Shown here: in pieces, positions 37,465 to 48,951 of the stretch
Numbering within the stretch: position 1 is the first letter of the stretch
How the letters are laid out: each line of letters starts with the position of its first letter
Source: Congeria kusceri
Taxonomy: Eukaryota; Mollusca; Bivalvia; Myida; Dreissenidae
Direction: 5' to 3'
Assembly (NCBI GenBank): GCA_027627225.1
Contig: CM051029.1
Coordinates: 13,812,523-13,876,522 of the forward strand
Length of the DNA stretch: 64,000 nucleotides
The notes under the pieces: model-generated
The model's input: the letters and a program-made list of their open reading frames with translations, nothing else
Databases searched by the model: none
Told to the model about the DNA's origin: nothing
Program-made: the position numbers and the translations under genes

Positions 37465-39464
37465 AATCTCGAATCTCGAACGCATATATCAAACTTAAGC
37501 AATGGAAACTGTAATTATTTGGATTTCGCATACATGTGTAAACATTTGTGTTGCTAACACCTATAAACACTTCTTAAACATTAGACATTATTTGATAACG
37601 GATTATCTGTGTAATATCCAAGATATTTACCGTTGTTATTCAGTCACTGTCTGTTTATTAATTGTACGCCTAGTTCCGAATGTACGCAATCATCAGTTGC
37701 GCGCTTGAAATACAATTATGTACGCTTAATTGCGATTAGCGATCAACACAAATTTAAGAAATGTTCGATCTTCCTTGATAATTATTATATATAATGACTG
37801 TGTCAATTCATGGTAACATATCGATATTTATTATACATTTTTGCTTAATAGGAATCGCGCGTGTTTGTCCGTACGTCCGAATGTGTGTACGTCTCTAACA
37901 ATGTTTAAAGCTCAATGAACTATTCAAGCACTATATCTCATTGAAGCAATGCATAGATATTTATATTCATTGACGCATTTCACATGCAAACCACAGTCTA
38001 ACCTGTCTTACGAGACCACCCCTGGCGTTTCATAAAAGTGTTATATTAACACAGGTATTCACTTAATGCAGTGTGATTGGCACATGCAGCTGGTTGTTTA
38101 TTGTACATGTGTGTATGTGATATACTCATATACATTTTGTATGTTCATAAAGAATAAAGGAATAATAAAGTAATTTTGAAGATATTTGTTTTATTTATTT
38201 CTTGATTTAATTGTGTTGTTTATTACAGTGTATATGTCGTATTTGACACAGGGGCGTCGGTAACTTTTCAACATTGGGCAAACGAGGGGGGGGGCTTCCA
38301 GATTTAGACATTCTGTGCATTTCAATTTCAGAGTATAATATCGCATATTATACTATTTCAGGGACTGTATTGATGAATGTATTGGACGCAATAACTACAC
38401 GAATATAATATTATCACATTTATTTTATTTGTGCAATTTAATAATTATGTACATGAAATCCTATTTATAAACTGGTAAACACTATCAATAATTTTTGGAT
38501 GCACATACAAATATCATATGATAAAATATGAAATATTCACACAATAATAATACCAGTCTATGAAATATCAACACTTATTTGTATGTTGCAAATCACTGAG
38601 GGTTGAGTGAACGCTGTTCTGTAATTTCTTTCCAATCGAACGTTTCTGAAAATTGAATGTAGCTGGTTGTTTGGTACATTTATATTCAATGAAAATAACA
38701 GAATGGGACATGAATTCAGTTGTCTTGACATTCGAGGCTAAGATTTAAGTTATAGTTATTATAGAATTATTAATATATTTTGCGTGTTTGAAAAGTCATC
38801 TTTGAAACTTACCGACAAAGATGTTTGCTGTATATTGTTTATAACAATTACCGTCAACCTTAATAAGTGGCCTCTACGAGAAACATACAGGCACTAATTT
38901 GCACCAATCAGTATCAATGTCATTATTTATGAGATGTATGACACACGGGCCGTTGATTGACACGGATTAAGGGTCAGCATGATGGATGGTCATTTAATTG
39001 ACCGCGTGGAAGTGTGACCGACTTTAAACAACAGAGGAGGCGCTATTTTCCAATTTTCGAATAGGGGCGGCGAAATTTATACATGACGATAACTTGCCGA
39101 AATATTTGGGCGGCGACCGCAGCCCCTGCCGCTCCATTACCGAGGATCCTGTTACGCAAGTGCATTAAATAACATAATCGCGTGCATTTATCTTTATGTA
39201 CATTTACATTATAGATTTGTGTACATGTATAAACATACCATAGAAACACACATGTATTTACATACATGTATTTTAATATAATATGATATTTACACATATT
39301 TGCATACACACAAGCATACACACACTTATATTCCTTCACTAACAGGGTCTCAACCTTTATTTGCTTCAATTTCTCTCCATTTATTGCAATCTCTCCTAAT
39401 TCATCACTATAGTGTCCATTTATGACTGTAGAAGCTTATGGTATCCCTTGTTGACCGCATTGTT
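37465..39464. other. No supported gene
   Basis: A G-run occurs at about 38,288-38,296. A GC-richer patch at 39,040-39,150 (minus-strand Ala/Gly-rich frame) lacks splice support. Otherwise AT-rich. Confidence 0.4.
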
Positions 39465-39617
39465 TTAGTTTTTCTGTTCATGTCGCAGACCTCGATTATG
39501 GTGAGTGATGGTTCTAGTGGCTTCGTCTTCGGCGTTTATTCTGTTAAGTTGGATTCGTCGTTTAATTGACATCCACTTGCTGCGTCGTCGAAGTACATGT
39601 AATACAACAGGATCCAA
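39465..39617 (-). CDS. Candidate terminal exon with basic tail
   Basis: On the minus strand an acceptor (TAGAAATGCATTTCAG) precedes 50 codons in phase 0 and a TAA. The peptide is strongly basic and polar (VLRRRSKWMSIKRRI, then EDEATRTITHHN) with a more even codon composition than surrounding DNA. The frame stays open upstream to 39,785 without an ATG and passes a donor-like GTGTAAGT near 39,651, so the true exon boundary is uncertain. Family not recognised. Confidence 0.3.
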   Translation of the reverse strand: MDPVVLHVLRRRSKWMSIKRRIQLNRINAEDEATRTITHHNRGLRHEQKN

Positions 39618-39789
39618 CTGAAATGCATTTCTACAAGAAATATAACTTACACACTTTCGTTTTCTTTTCAGTAAAACAACTACAGTTAACGTATCATTTG
39701 GTTTTAAAATTATTACAGTCTTACATATAAAATTATCGTCTAGAAAATGCGGACAGAGAAAATTAACATAAATTGACTTGTACACATTA

Positions 39790-40652
39790 AATCAAGTTAT
39801 AATTACTTTTGAACATAACTGTTCAGATCGTTTTCATTGGCAACTAATCGTACAGTCTAAGTTTGACATTTTGCAACTAGTCGTACAGTCGAGTCACGAT
39901 GGTTGGTTGGACAGTATGTCTGATTTCTCCTCGCAAAACCCATTCTCTTTAATTAAATGAATTATGATGGACTTAAAAATGAATTACTTATCAGTGTTTA
40001 CACAAAAATACACCAGCAACCATCAACACAAATGAAATAAATAACTACAAACTTATTATTTTTATTTAAAAATCAAAACACTAAGTGATACTGTCTGCTA
40101 AAACAAGTTCTCTTAAAATACTAAGCATAACCGACAAAGTATATTTACGTAATGTCATGATATGTGTTCGGATAACTTAATTTTATTTATATTCTGCTGC
40201 GAAGTAAAATATAAAATTAACAATTTGAGTCACTTACTGCATTTTCCGCTGTTTGCAAATAACTGATAATCGGCGTACAGATCACCAAATTCCGGTTAAA
40301 ATCACTGTACGCTTATACACTGTGATCACGTCACATCTAACTCATTTAACAGCCGCCAATAGGCAAACGCGTTCTTACCATGGTTGACCTAATACATACA
40401 ACCCTAAATTAGGAGTGACGACAAAGAGCGGACAGTGACTTCACGCAATCATGTTGGCAGCTCTAACTAATGGGGTTGTTGTTTTATTCAATAAAATTGT
40501 AAACATGATAGACATTCCCAATCCTTAACTTACTTACATTCATCGCAAAATAATCATTTGTTGACACAGTGACTCCATGCTGGCGGTTTATATCGGTTAA
40601 CACGATTGATAACGTTACCATTTTTCTGTTAAATACATGCCCATTTAAATTG
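39790..40652. other. No supported gene
   Basis: AT-rich DNA between a weak exon candidate and the SINE. Confidence 0.45.
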
Positions 40653-40954
40653 GTTTGTTTGTTTGGATTTTTCGCCGTGATTAATAGTATTTTGGTCTGA
40701 TCTCAACGGTCAATAAACCTACTCAAACTTGTCCTGGGCAAGCTTAGCCGATCTAAGCGGTTTACCAGTACTAAGTGTACATACTTATGCCAGTAACAGA
40801 CATCTGCCATACTTGAATAAGAGGTAGGGGGAGAATGGCCGTATAAATAATTTCATAACGAATCCGTGCACAAGTCATGTGGCCGGGCTGGGGTTCGAAT
40901 TCACGATCCCTTGATTGACAGTCCAGTGCTCTACCGACTGAGCTAGCCGGGCCC
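40653..40954 (-). mobile_element. Full-length tRNA-derived SINE (minus)
   Basis: Reverse-oriented copy of the 14,719-15,000 SINE. Read on the minus strand it starts with a tRNA-like head (GGCTAGCTCAGTCGGTAGAG, B-box region ATTCGAACCCC), continues with the conserved body (CTCCCCCTACCTCT, AGTACTGGTAAACCGCTTAG) and ends AAAAATCCAAACAAACAAACC. The anticodon loop differs from the first copy, as expected of old independent insertions. Confidence 0.88.
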
Positions 40955-42726
40955 ATGAAAACCGTTGAATAAGTGTTAGTTTACACAGCTCTTGATTGTG
41001 TTAAAGCACGTTAATAAATTCTGTCATCAACGTGTTTGCGTATTTTTGACGAATGACGAACATTCTTATTCCAGTGATTGTATAAGGGAGCTGGTTATTT
41101 ATATCCACAATTATAACCCTTTCCATTGGCTGTCCATTGTTTTATAAACAAGAATTAAACTCGGGCAAATAGAGAAAACGACGATAATGTAATGTAAGAC
41201 GCAAAGGCAGACGAACACATGTTGCACGTTACAGTAAATGTAGTATATAAAACGCCAACAAAATACATTATTAAATGTAAATTAAATGAGCATTAAGATT
41301 AAATTATTAAAATCTTTCATGTAATTATACAAAATGACGTAATGTTCAACAAGTACGTACTACTGTCTGTGCTGCGCGTTTTTTGTTTGCTGCATCTTGT
41401 CACTAAATTTATATTAAAACATTGTAAACAAATTGGCATGACTCGTTATCCTCAATTTGATGTACTGTCAAATCAGGATTTGCATGATTTTACTGCACTT
41501 TCTCGTTTATTAAATAATGCAATTAAACGGAAATTTTCTTTCAGTATGCTCAGTAATACGTTGTGATGGGTTTCGAAATAACAAGGTACACTATAGAAAC
41601 GCTTAGTATGTAGCAATTGGACATTCAATCAACTTACTTGATAAACATTAACATATCGTAATAATGTTTGCGTACACACGCTAATGTCAAAACAAAGCGG
41701 GCGGTAATAGTTTAATTATACAATGCTTAGTAATATTTCGATTGTTTTTTCTCAACATTGTTCTAAACATTATGTCCACAATATTCTCTTCTTCTCTTCG
41801 CTATACACGTCCACACATTACCGATAAAGTTTGCTACTTGTGGGAATACATGACAATAACCTTAAAGCTATTTCTTTACAAGGCAATAATCCCGTGCGCA
41901 TTATTTATTTGCATGCATCGACTTACATCCCTTCATATGTGACAGTGTAGTGACATGTCTGAATAGTACATGTAGTACACACTCTGTATGTGTATATAAA
42001 TGTTGATAAAATAATTGGATAGTCAACCCAAATCTGTGGATGGAATTACGAGACGTGCGGATTGAACACTAATATACTTAGATGTGATGGGTTAGAACTG
42101 TATCTTAAAGTCTAAACAAGTAATGGAACAAAGCCTGGTACAGCAGATTGCACTATTCTTGTCGCTTTGTAGATCGCATTAAACGCAATGCGTGTGCAAT
42201 AATACTCCACGTATGAGGGATAGCGAGTCTTTCTAATGTCATGGTTCTGCTGCTTTTTCAAACAACACGGTCTGTATCCTGATAATGCATGCTTATAAGA
42301 TCATGCATGCTCAGAAGATAATGCAGGCTTCAACAGAGGAACAGACAGTGGGGTACATAAGTTTATGTAAAATTGACTATCTTCCCTTACCTCGTGCATT
42401 CTTTTTGCGATAAATATGAATTAAGCGATCCATTATCTATCTACGGGTACCCTTAATTTCGAAAATATTCATCATATAAACGTATAAATAGAGAAATGGC
42501 ACAACACATCACCCAAATCAGCGGAACACGCTATATGTTAATCATTTAAAATATACGTAGACATTGTTTTTTTTAATCAAACTTGTGTTAACAAAGCACA
42601 ATCATCGACAACGAAAATACAGCCTTGCTTAGTTTAGCAACGTACGTACGTTTCTATAGAAAAATGATATTTTCTATGCTATATGCACCCCATTGGATGC
42701 TTAACTTGGATAATGATCGAGCTTAA
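40955..42726. other. No supported gene
   Basis: Contains a 75-codon ATG frame at 41,342-41,566 with no splice or motif support. ATGCATGCT short repeats occur near 42,282-42,310. Nothing else recognised. Confidence 0.4.
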
Positions 42727-42728
42727 TA

Positions 42729-43411
42729 CAGTGAAACCTATCCAAACCGAACCCTGTCAAAACCGAATCCCTGTCAAAACAGAACGGCTGTGTTTGTACC
42801 ACAGAGGTTTGAACCCGATAATTGGTGACACAATTACACACAAGAGCATAATCGCCAAGGTAAAAACAGGGCAGTGGTGCAATTAGCTATCAGCTAGTCC
42901 GTGCGTACGACAATACTCAACTTTTGAAACAGATTAGTCGGTTGTGTTTTATGTTAAATTGTATGTACAGTGTAAAAATTTTATTTCGATAAATGCATAT
43001 AGTAAATTTTGGCAACATTTTGATCTCTGATCTCGATAAACCTAAGGTTGCGATCGAGCCAAAATAAATATGTTTCAACGATCGAGCTAAAATAAATATG
43101 TTTAAACTAATCAAAGCAGTCAACAATTGGTGATTTCTTTAAACAGATGTAAAAAAGAGGTGTACATTGAATACATGCACTTGTTTGATTGATAATTTCA
43201 GTGTCGTTTAATGTACAAATATACATTTACGTGCAAATAACAAACATAATTAACAATAATAAAAATTTTAACATTAAAATAGTTTGTCTTATTATATACT
43301 CGAGTTAAAATATACAATAGAATTTACATGTTAAAGGAAAATTATATTTGATAAAAAACCCTGGTTAAACCGAACACCTCTGAAAACCGAACGATCGGCC
43401 CGGTTCTACTG
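42729..43411. mobile_element. Tigger/pogo-like MITE with TA target duplication
   Basis: The left end CAGTGAAACCTATCC and inverted right end CAGTAGAACCGGGCC are terminal inverted repeats immediately flanked by TA on both sides (42,727-42,728 and 43,412-43,413). Both arms also carry AACCGAA motifs. At ~683 bp with no transposase it fits a non-autonomous Tc1/mariner-superfamily element. A two-copy 28-bp repeat (GATCGAGCTAAAATAAATAT) lies inside near 43,050-43,105. Confidence 0.65.
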
Positions 43412-43461
43412 TAGTATCAATGTACCTGTCTTTCTTCTTTATGTGTCAATTTCTCCCTCTT

Positions 43462-43500
43462 TCTATGTCTGTCTGTCTGTATGTCTGTCTGTCTGTATTC
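43462..43500. repeat. (TGTC)n microsatellite
   Basis: Tandem TGTC units with TGTA interruptions. Confidence 0.9.
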
Positions 43501-44671
43501 TATCGGAAATCGTATTGAGAATACCTCAGGGGTGGGATGTAACTTCCTATATATCGAGTGGTAGACATGTGCAGATTTATGCCCTAATTCCCCCAAAATG
43601 GTAGAAGTATTTGACTGCTGCTGTTTTTTACCTGACCAGAATATAAAGGGCCCCATTTGCCGGTCCCAGAGTATCTTACATGCACTCTCAAAAATAATTA
43701 CCGACATAACTTATATTGCTTTTTATTAGCACCTCTCGGAATCTTCTATATTGTATTATCCCGAAGTCTAAAACAACATAAATATCTGCCATTGTATAGT
43801 ATATGAAGGAATATGAATACAACACACCTTTAACAAAATCACTTCCGAGCTAACCTCTTAAACAAATATTTACTAACAAGCAGGATCTAATGAATTAACA
43901 TGTTTTTAAATATCAGCCTATCATTTTCCAGCATGTAGCAAGCCATTATCCAATTAGGTGCAGATAGCTTGGGAAAAATCCATTTGTTTAGAAACGTACG
44001 TCTGTTACTGAACCAAGCAATGCTGCATTTTCATTGGCGACGATGGGGCTTTGTTTACACAACTTTGATATGAAAAACAGTACAATTTTAAATGATTAAA
44101 ATATACCGTTTTCTGCATATTTGTGTGATGTTTTGTATTAATCTTTCTATTTATACCTTTATCTGACGAATATTTGCGAAAGATAGGGTACCTGTAGGGT
44201 AAATAATGGATCGCTTAATTCATAAATATCTGCGGGAGAACCTAAAGTTAATTTAAACTTTACATGTTTAACACATTATATTTATATATCATAACACCAT
44301 ATGCAATACTGTCATGTTATATCTTTCAGCTCCAAATTTGGTATTTGTTTTAATCTTTTGAATTTTGCGAATTTTGATTGGTCATTTCCTTATGCTAAAT
44401 CAAACAAAATGGAGCAATTTTATTTGCTGTGTTTCGTACATCTGCTAACAAAAGGCCTAATTAACACATTCCGCATATCTGCTGAAAAATGCATTTAAAG
44501 GCAAACTGTGTAAATTGGGCTTTAAGGTTAGTGCAAGGTAAATTGATGACTTATGTTGTTTTGAAATATTTTAGTGGTATGCGACCAGCACGAAATTTGA
44601 AGCATATCGACAACAGCCCAGTACATTATACAGTCTCGATCTCGAAGTAGTTTAAACACTATTTCCCAAAT

Positions 44672-44726
44672 ATGGTTACGCACATTTTCGTTCCGATTTC
44701 TTTGGTGGTGTTGATAAGTTGTACAG
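44672..44726 (+). CDS. Exon 1: signal peptide
   Basis: ATG at 44,672 opens 18 codons with a short N-region and a hydrophobic core (HIFVPISLVVLISCT), typical of a secretory signal. The exon ends ACAG|GTATGT in phase 1, matching the acceptor of the Ig exon 97 bases downstream. The start was chosen because it directly precedes the hydrophobic core. Confidence 0.6.
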
Positions 44727-44823
44727 GTATGTTTATATATTGTATGTATTGTTCGAATTAATTGTGTGGTTTCGTCCTTGTATAAACTCATGGAACATTG
44801 TTTTTGGTACCTATTGTTTTCAG

Positions 44824-45177
44824 AGGCAGTGACACGCAATGTTACAATAGTAGCAGAACGGGAAAAAAGTAGTATTGACGAAAGTTTGCTATTAACCTGA
44901 ATTATATCCGAACCAGTTTTTAAAGTGTTATGGAGAAAGACAGACAAAGGAAGCACTGTTGAAGGGATTGTCGTAACACAAGAATTTGCTCAAGGAACTT
45001 GTTATCCAGCTGTACAGAATTTGCCACCTTATTTGGAATGCTTTTGCAATTCAACAACTGTGTATTCGTGTGCCATCAAATCAGTGAACCTATCAAACGA
45101 CGGTCAGATATGGCGTTTTTCCGCTGCAATATCCCAAATTACAACGTACAGCGCTTATTACACCATTAATGTGCTGA
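44824..45177 (+). CDS. Exon 2: immunoglobulin V-like domain with in-frame TGA
   Basis: Bounded by acceptor CCTATTGTTTTCAG and donor CTGA|GTAAGT, this 354-base exon is phase 1-1, as usual for Ig domains. Read in frame: A/B-strand NVTIVAE and ESLLLT, then a stop at 44,898, then the C-strand KVLWRK with the core Trp, a cysteine-rich middle (LECFCNS, VYSC), NDGQIW for the E-F region and YTINVLS as the G strand. The stop occupies the slot of the B-strand Cys (LLLT-C), so TGC or TGT to TGA is the simplest change. The expected F-strand Cys after the second Trp reads Phe (IWRFSA). Two potential N-glycosylation sites (NVT, NST) are present. Confidence 0.62.
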
Positions 45178-45327
45178 GTAAGTAAACTCTGTGGTTTTAA
45201 CAAACTATAGGCACGTTGCCTAATGGTTAAAGGGCGGCTTGCATGCCGTTTTCATTATCATAATTGTCGGGTGTACGATACATTTGAGTTTCTAATCATT
45301 AAGATAAATACAAAAGTGCAGTCGATT

Positions 45328-47310
45328 TTAGCTCGACTATTCGAAAAATAGTTGACCTTTCCTACTCGCCCCGGCGTCGGCGTCCGCGTTTGATCTAGTT
45401 TAAAGTATGTTCAAAAGTCTTACAACTTTAAAACTACATAAGTTATTTATAAAACCTGGATTATACCTTGGTCATTAATTCCAACATCAAGTGCAACAGT
45501 CCACATATCCGTTTGGTTTTTATTTTGACAGAGCTATGCCCTCTTTTCACATAGATTTTCTGGTTAAAGCTTATATTCAAAAGTCTTATAACTTGAAAAC
45601 CACATAAATTATTAACTTCAAACTTGGAATGTATCTTTGCGATCAACTCTCAACATCTAGTGCACAATTTTCCATGACTCTATTTTTTGAATTTTGACAG
45701 AGTTATGCCTTTGTTTACACATAGTTTTTGGTTAAAGTTAAAACTCAAAAGTTGTATGACATCAACACTTCAAAAGTTACATGTATTCATTTGAAACTTG
45801 GAATGTAACTTGGTCATCAACTCCAACATAAAAGGCAACATTCCCCATCAATCTGTTTTGTATTCTTATAGAGTTATGCCCATTTTTCACACTGATTTTT
45901 CTGGTTAAAGTTTATATTCAAAGTTTTATATAGATTTTCTGGTTTAAGTATATACAAACGTTTTATAACTTCAAAACTTGATAAGATATTCACTTAAAAC
46001 TTGGACTATACCTTTGTCATCAACTGCAGCATCAGGTGCCGCATTCCAAATAACCCTGTTTGGTATTTTGACAGGGTTATGACCCCTTTTCACAAAGATT
46101 TTCTTGTTAAAGCTTTTATTCACAAGCCTTATAACTTGAAAGCAACAGCAGTTATTCACTTGAAACTTGGATTGTATCTTTGTGATCAACTCCATCATCC
46201 ATTGCACGATTTTCCATTAATATGTTTTGTATTTTGACAGAGTTATGCCCCTTTTTCACATACATTTTCTTGTTTAAGTTAATATTCAATAGTTTTATGA
46301 CTTCAAAAACTACACAAGTTACATGTATTCACTTCCAACTTGGAATGCCCCTTTGTCATAGCTCCAACATCAATTACAACATTCCCCATCAATATGTTTT
46401 GCATTTTTACAGGGTTATGCCCATTTTTCACAATGATTTTAAAGTTTTTATACAAAGTTGTATAACTTAAAAACTTGATAGGTTATTAATTTGAAACATG
46501 GACTATGCCTATGTCATCAACTACAGCATCATGTGCCACATTCCCAATAACCCTGTTTTGTATTTTGACAGAGTTATGCCCCTTTTTCACGTAGAATTTC
46601 AGTGTTAAGTTTGTATTTATAAGTCTTATACTTTCCAACTACATAAAGTATTCACTTGAAACTTGGAATACATATCCGTAAACAAATCCAGCATCAGGTG
46701 CAACAATCGCCATAACTTTTTTTTGTATTTTGACAGAGGTATGCCCACTTTTCACATAGATTTCTGGGTAAAACAATTGTGTTCCAAATTCTTATAATTG
46801 TTAAACAACATAAAGCATTCACTTGAAACTGGGGTTTAAATTGCAATTCAACTGAATTAATATTTTGCTCTATTTAAATTGAATTGCAATGCTATGAGGT
46901 GAAAGTTTATTTAAAAGTGCGTGTATTGTGATTCATTCTCGGCTAAGTGTTAGGTTCGACATGACTTTAAACCGGCATAGACGCCCGATGATTTGCATTG
47001 ACCGTTCCAAGGCGGTGACCTCAGTTTTATTCATTTTTATGTTTCTTTCGTTATGTCTTGTCCTGTATTGTATAGGCAATTGGTCACTTGCCTAAAATAA
47101 AGCACTAGCGGATGGTTATAAGGTTTTCTCCCCAGGTGATGTCTTTGGAGTTTCATTACTCCTATATTTGGAATAAATTGATGATTTAAATGCCATAACT
47201 CAGATTTGTATTTCAACAAATGTATGCCCCTTCCACTTTCCAAAATATGGACCAACTGTAATACTTCGAATAGTCGAGCGCGTTGGCCTCTAACAACTGT
47301 TACATTTCGA
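45328..47310 (+). mobile_element. Tandem-core element, copy 2, inside Ig-gene intron 2
   Basis: Starts TTTTAGCTCGACTATTCGAA and CGCCCCGGCGTCGGCG. About eight ~165-170-base units follow (ATTTTGACAGAGTTATGCCC, CATAGATTTTCTGGTTAAAG, TTCACTTGAAACTTGGA). It ends TATGCCCCTTCCACTTTCC and CTTCGAATAGTCGAGCG, which inverts the start. This is the reverse-complement counterpart of 23,297-24,480. A second repeat is nested at about 46,840-47,150. Confidence 0.78.
46840..47150 (+). repeat. Nested dispersed repeat with CCGTTCCAAGGCGG core
   Basis: Shares AATTGCAATGCTATGAGG, TTGCATTGACCGTTCCAAGG and GGTCACTTG with copies at 50,940-51,200 (+), 56,020-56,290 (-) and part of 16,230-16,670 (-). It interrupts the tandem-core element, so it inserted later. 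Family unknown. Confidence 0.65.
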
Positions 47311-47341
47311 ACATATTGAAAACATGTTTTTTCCCTTTCAG

Positions 47342-47377
47342 TTGTACAAGGAACCGCACCTTCAGACCCCAACATCG
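47342..47377 (+). CDS. Exon 3: linker
   Basis: A 36-base phase 1-1 microexon between acceptor TTTTTTCCCTTTCAG and donor ATCG|GTAATT. It encodes VQGTAPSDPNI with a glycine at the junction, a typical flexible linker. It joins in frame both to the stalk exon and directly to the transmembrane exon at 48,552. Confidence 0.5.
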
Positions 47378-47605
47378 GTAATTACAATTTTATGTACAGT
47401 ATAGTATTAATAGTCATTAATTTGACACGACTGAACACTGTTATGTTTATTGTCGTACTCGGAAAAAAATACCATTCATAACAGACACAATTGCGTTGCA
47501 ATGTGCGCATTTGAAATATTTTCTATCGTATGACCGAGTGGACATTTAATTAGCAAGTACAAACAATACACATCTCAACTGAGGGATATGTTTATGTCGT
47601 TTCAG

Positions 47606-47876
47606 AATCGTTTGCTACCACACTGTCTGAAAGTAGCACACTGTCCGACAATTCCACTCTGTCCAGCATAATTACTTTGTCCGACTTTGTTTGTTTGGAA
47701 AAGAATGACCACAGCAAATGAAGGTTTTACTGCACATGAATCAGATACAATGACACACTATGTTTTGCGCCTTTGGATTGCTGGGCCCATTTCAATTTGG
47801 CTTGTACTGAGTGCGTTAATAACTGCTTTGATACGTGAAGTATGTTGCAATAAACGAAATGTTTGTGAATGCTGAG
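47606..47876 (+). CDS. Exon 4: Ser/Thr-rich stalk, frame-disrupted
   Basis: After acceptor TTATGTCGTTTCAG the phase-1 frame reads a stalk with repeated TLSESS/TLSDNS/TLSSI motifs, likely O-glycosylated. It then meets TGA near 47,707. A +1 shift within the TTTG-repeated stretch at about 47,684-47,697 opens a second frame that reaches a hydrophobic segment (ISIWLVLSALITALI) and a cysteine-rich end (VCCNKRNVCEC) closing with TGA beside a donor (TGAG|GTAAGG). An alternative donor AATGAAG|GTTTTA at 47,715 in the shifted frame is phase 1 and would join the 48,552 exon. Slippage in the TTTG run is a plausible lesion. Confidence 0.4.
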
Positions 47877-47949
47877 GTAAGGGGCGGCTTTCAAAAAAAT
47901 GTTATTGTAATAAATATTTTGACAGACCTGTATATTTAGATGTTATAAA

Positions 47950-48153
47950 ATGGCGGAATGCATTTATTATCATGTTGAAAAACGAGACGATCTGTTACAT
48001 AATGTGGATTTCGGCAATACCTTAGCCGACGCTGAGAAAACACTTGTTAATGACTTCCGTGTGATCGACAATGGTTATACGGAATCATGGTTGTACCACT
48101 CGCAAAGTATCAATTATTTGCGATGTTTGTGTGTCATCAAATTGATTCTGTAA
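47950..48153 (+). CDS. Unassigned ORF, possible alternative cytoplasmic region
   Basis: An ATG-initiated frame of 67 codons with balanced composition (VEKRDDLLHN, DAEKTLVNDF). Acceptor-like sites (ATTTTGACAG, TGTATATTTAG) lie just upstream. The phase matches the unshifted end of exon 4 (phase 2), so it may once have encoded a cytoplasmic tail. No ITIM-like tyrosine motif is clear. Could also be chance. Confidence 0.22.
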   Translation: MAECIYYHVEKRDDLLHNVDFGNTLADAEKTLVNDFRVIDNGYTESWLYHSQSINYLRCLCVIKLIL

Positions 48154-48551
48154 CCATGAATGGAAAAACTGGAGTCCTTACAATATTAACTACAGTATAA
48201 ATATGCAACAATTCAGCACTACGAATAAATGTGTCTGGTATAAGTTTGTATAAATAGTATCTAATTAATCTATAGTCTTAAAATTGTGTTATGAATATGT
48301 TTATGTTACGGTGTTCGACATTCCCTGCAATGGTATAAACAAGTCGCTATATTAATCGAACCTTATACTAGTAGAAGTTAAATAATATAAAACAGCTGAC
48401 AAGAACGGAACTTGCAAAATGTGTATGTTCCCTTTAATACGACAAGGATAATTTCATCATTTGCAATTCATTCCTATAAGTGATGTGTTCCTGTCTTTTT
48501 AAATAAGTATTTACTGTGTGTGAAATTGCTCTTGTTAATTCTGTTTCATAG

Positions 48552-48658
48552 GATTTGCATGGTATGAGATACTTAGCATTGTCATTGGAATAGTGACAGG
48601 AATTATTATCATTGGAGTTGTGTGGCATTTCGCTGTCAAAAAGTGGCGGGCTTATTTC
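48552..48658 (+). CDS. Exon 5: transmembrane segment
   Basis: After acceptor TGTTTCATAG, phase 1, the exon encodes a classic membrane span (EILSIVIGIVTGIIIIGVVW) followed by the basic stop-transfer HFAVKKWR. Donor choice: TTC|GTAGGT at 48,658 gives phase 0 and joins the terminal exon to yield an 18-residue tail. The neighbouring GTATTA donor would give an earlier stop. Confidence 0.58.
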
Positions 48659-48951
48659 GTAGGTATTATGTTTTGTGACCATGTTCTTTTGCTTGAATGT
48701 ATATTTGTTAAATGTAACAATGACCAGAAAACATAGAAATACCATAATAATGCTTACTCGTATAATATATTATCATACGCACATATAGTACTGCTCTTAA
48801 TTATTAAAGCAGCCATATGTGACAAAAATAATACATCAAAGTTGCTGTCCATTAAAGTTTTCTAATTACTGCGTGTTTAAGATCACATGTTCGCTTAGAA
48901 CTGATGCATTATTTAACTTTAATACGATGATGATGCTTTATTTTGTTGCAG

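Noticed and set aside
38000..38900. Possible TIR element starting CAGTCTAACCTGTCTTACGA
   Set aside because: The similar block near 38,850 (GTCAACCTTAATAAGTGGCC) is in the same orientation, not inverted, and the match is weak.
39043..39369. Minus-strand 108-codon frame with an Ala/Gly-rich end
   Set aside because: Begins in (ACATGT)-rich low-complexity DNA and has no supporting splice sites or motif.
43417..43707. Minus-strand 96-codon ATG frame with a donor-like TCAG|GTAAAA
   Set aside because: Half of it runs through the TGTC microsatellite and no acceptor or motif supports the remainder.
45205..45290. tRNA-like A-box (TTGCCTAATGGTTAAAG) and weak B-box (GGGTGTACGATAC)
   Set aside because: Cloverleaf arms do not pair convincingly; at best a decayed tRNA-like remnant in the Ig-gene intron.
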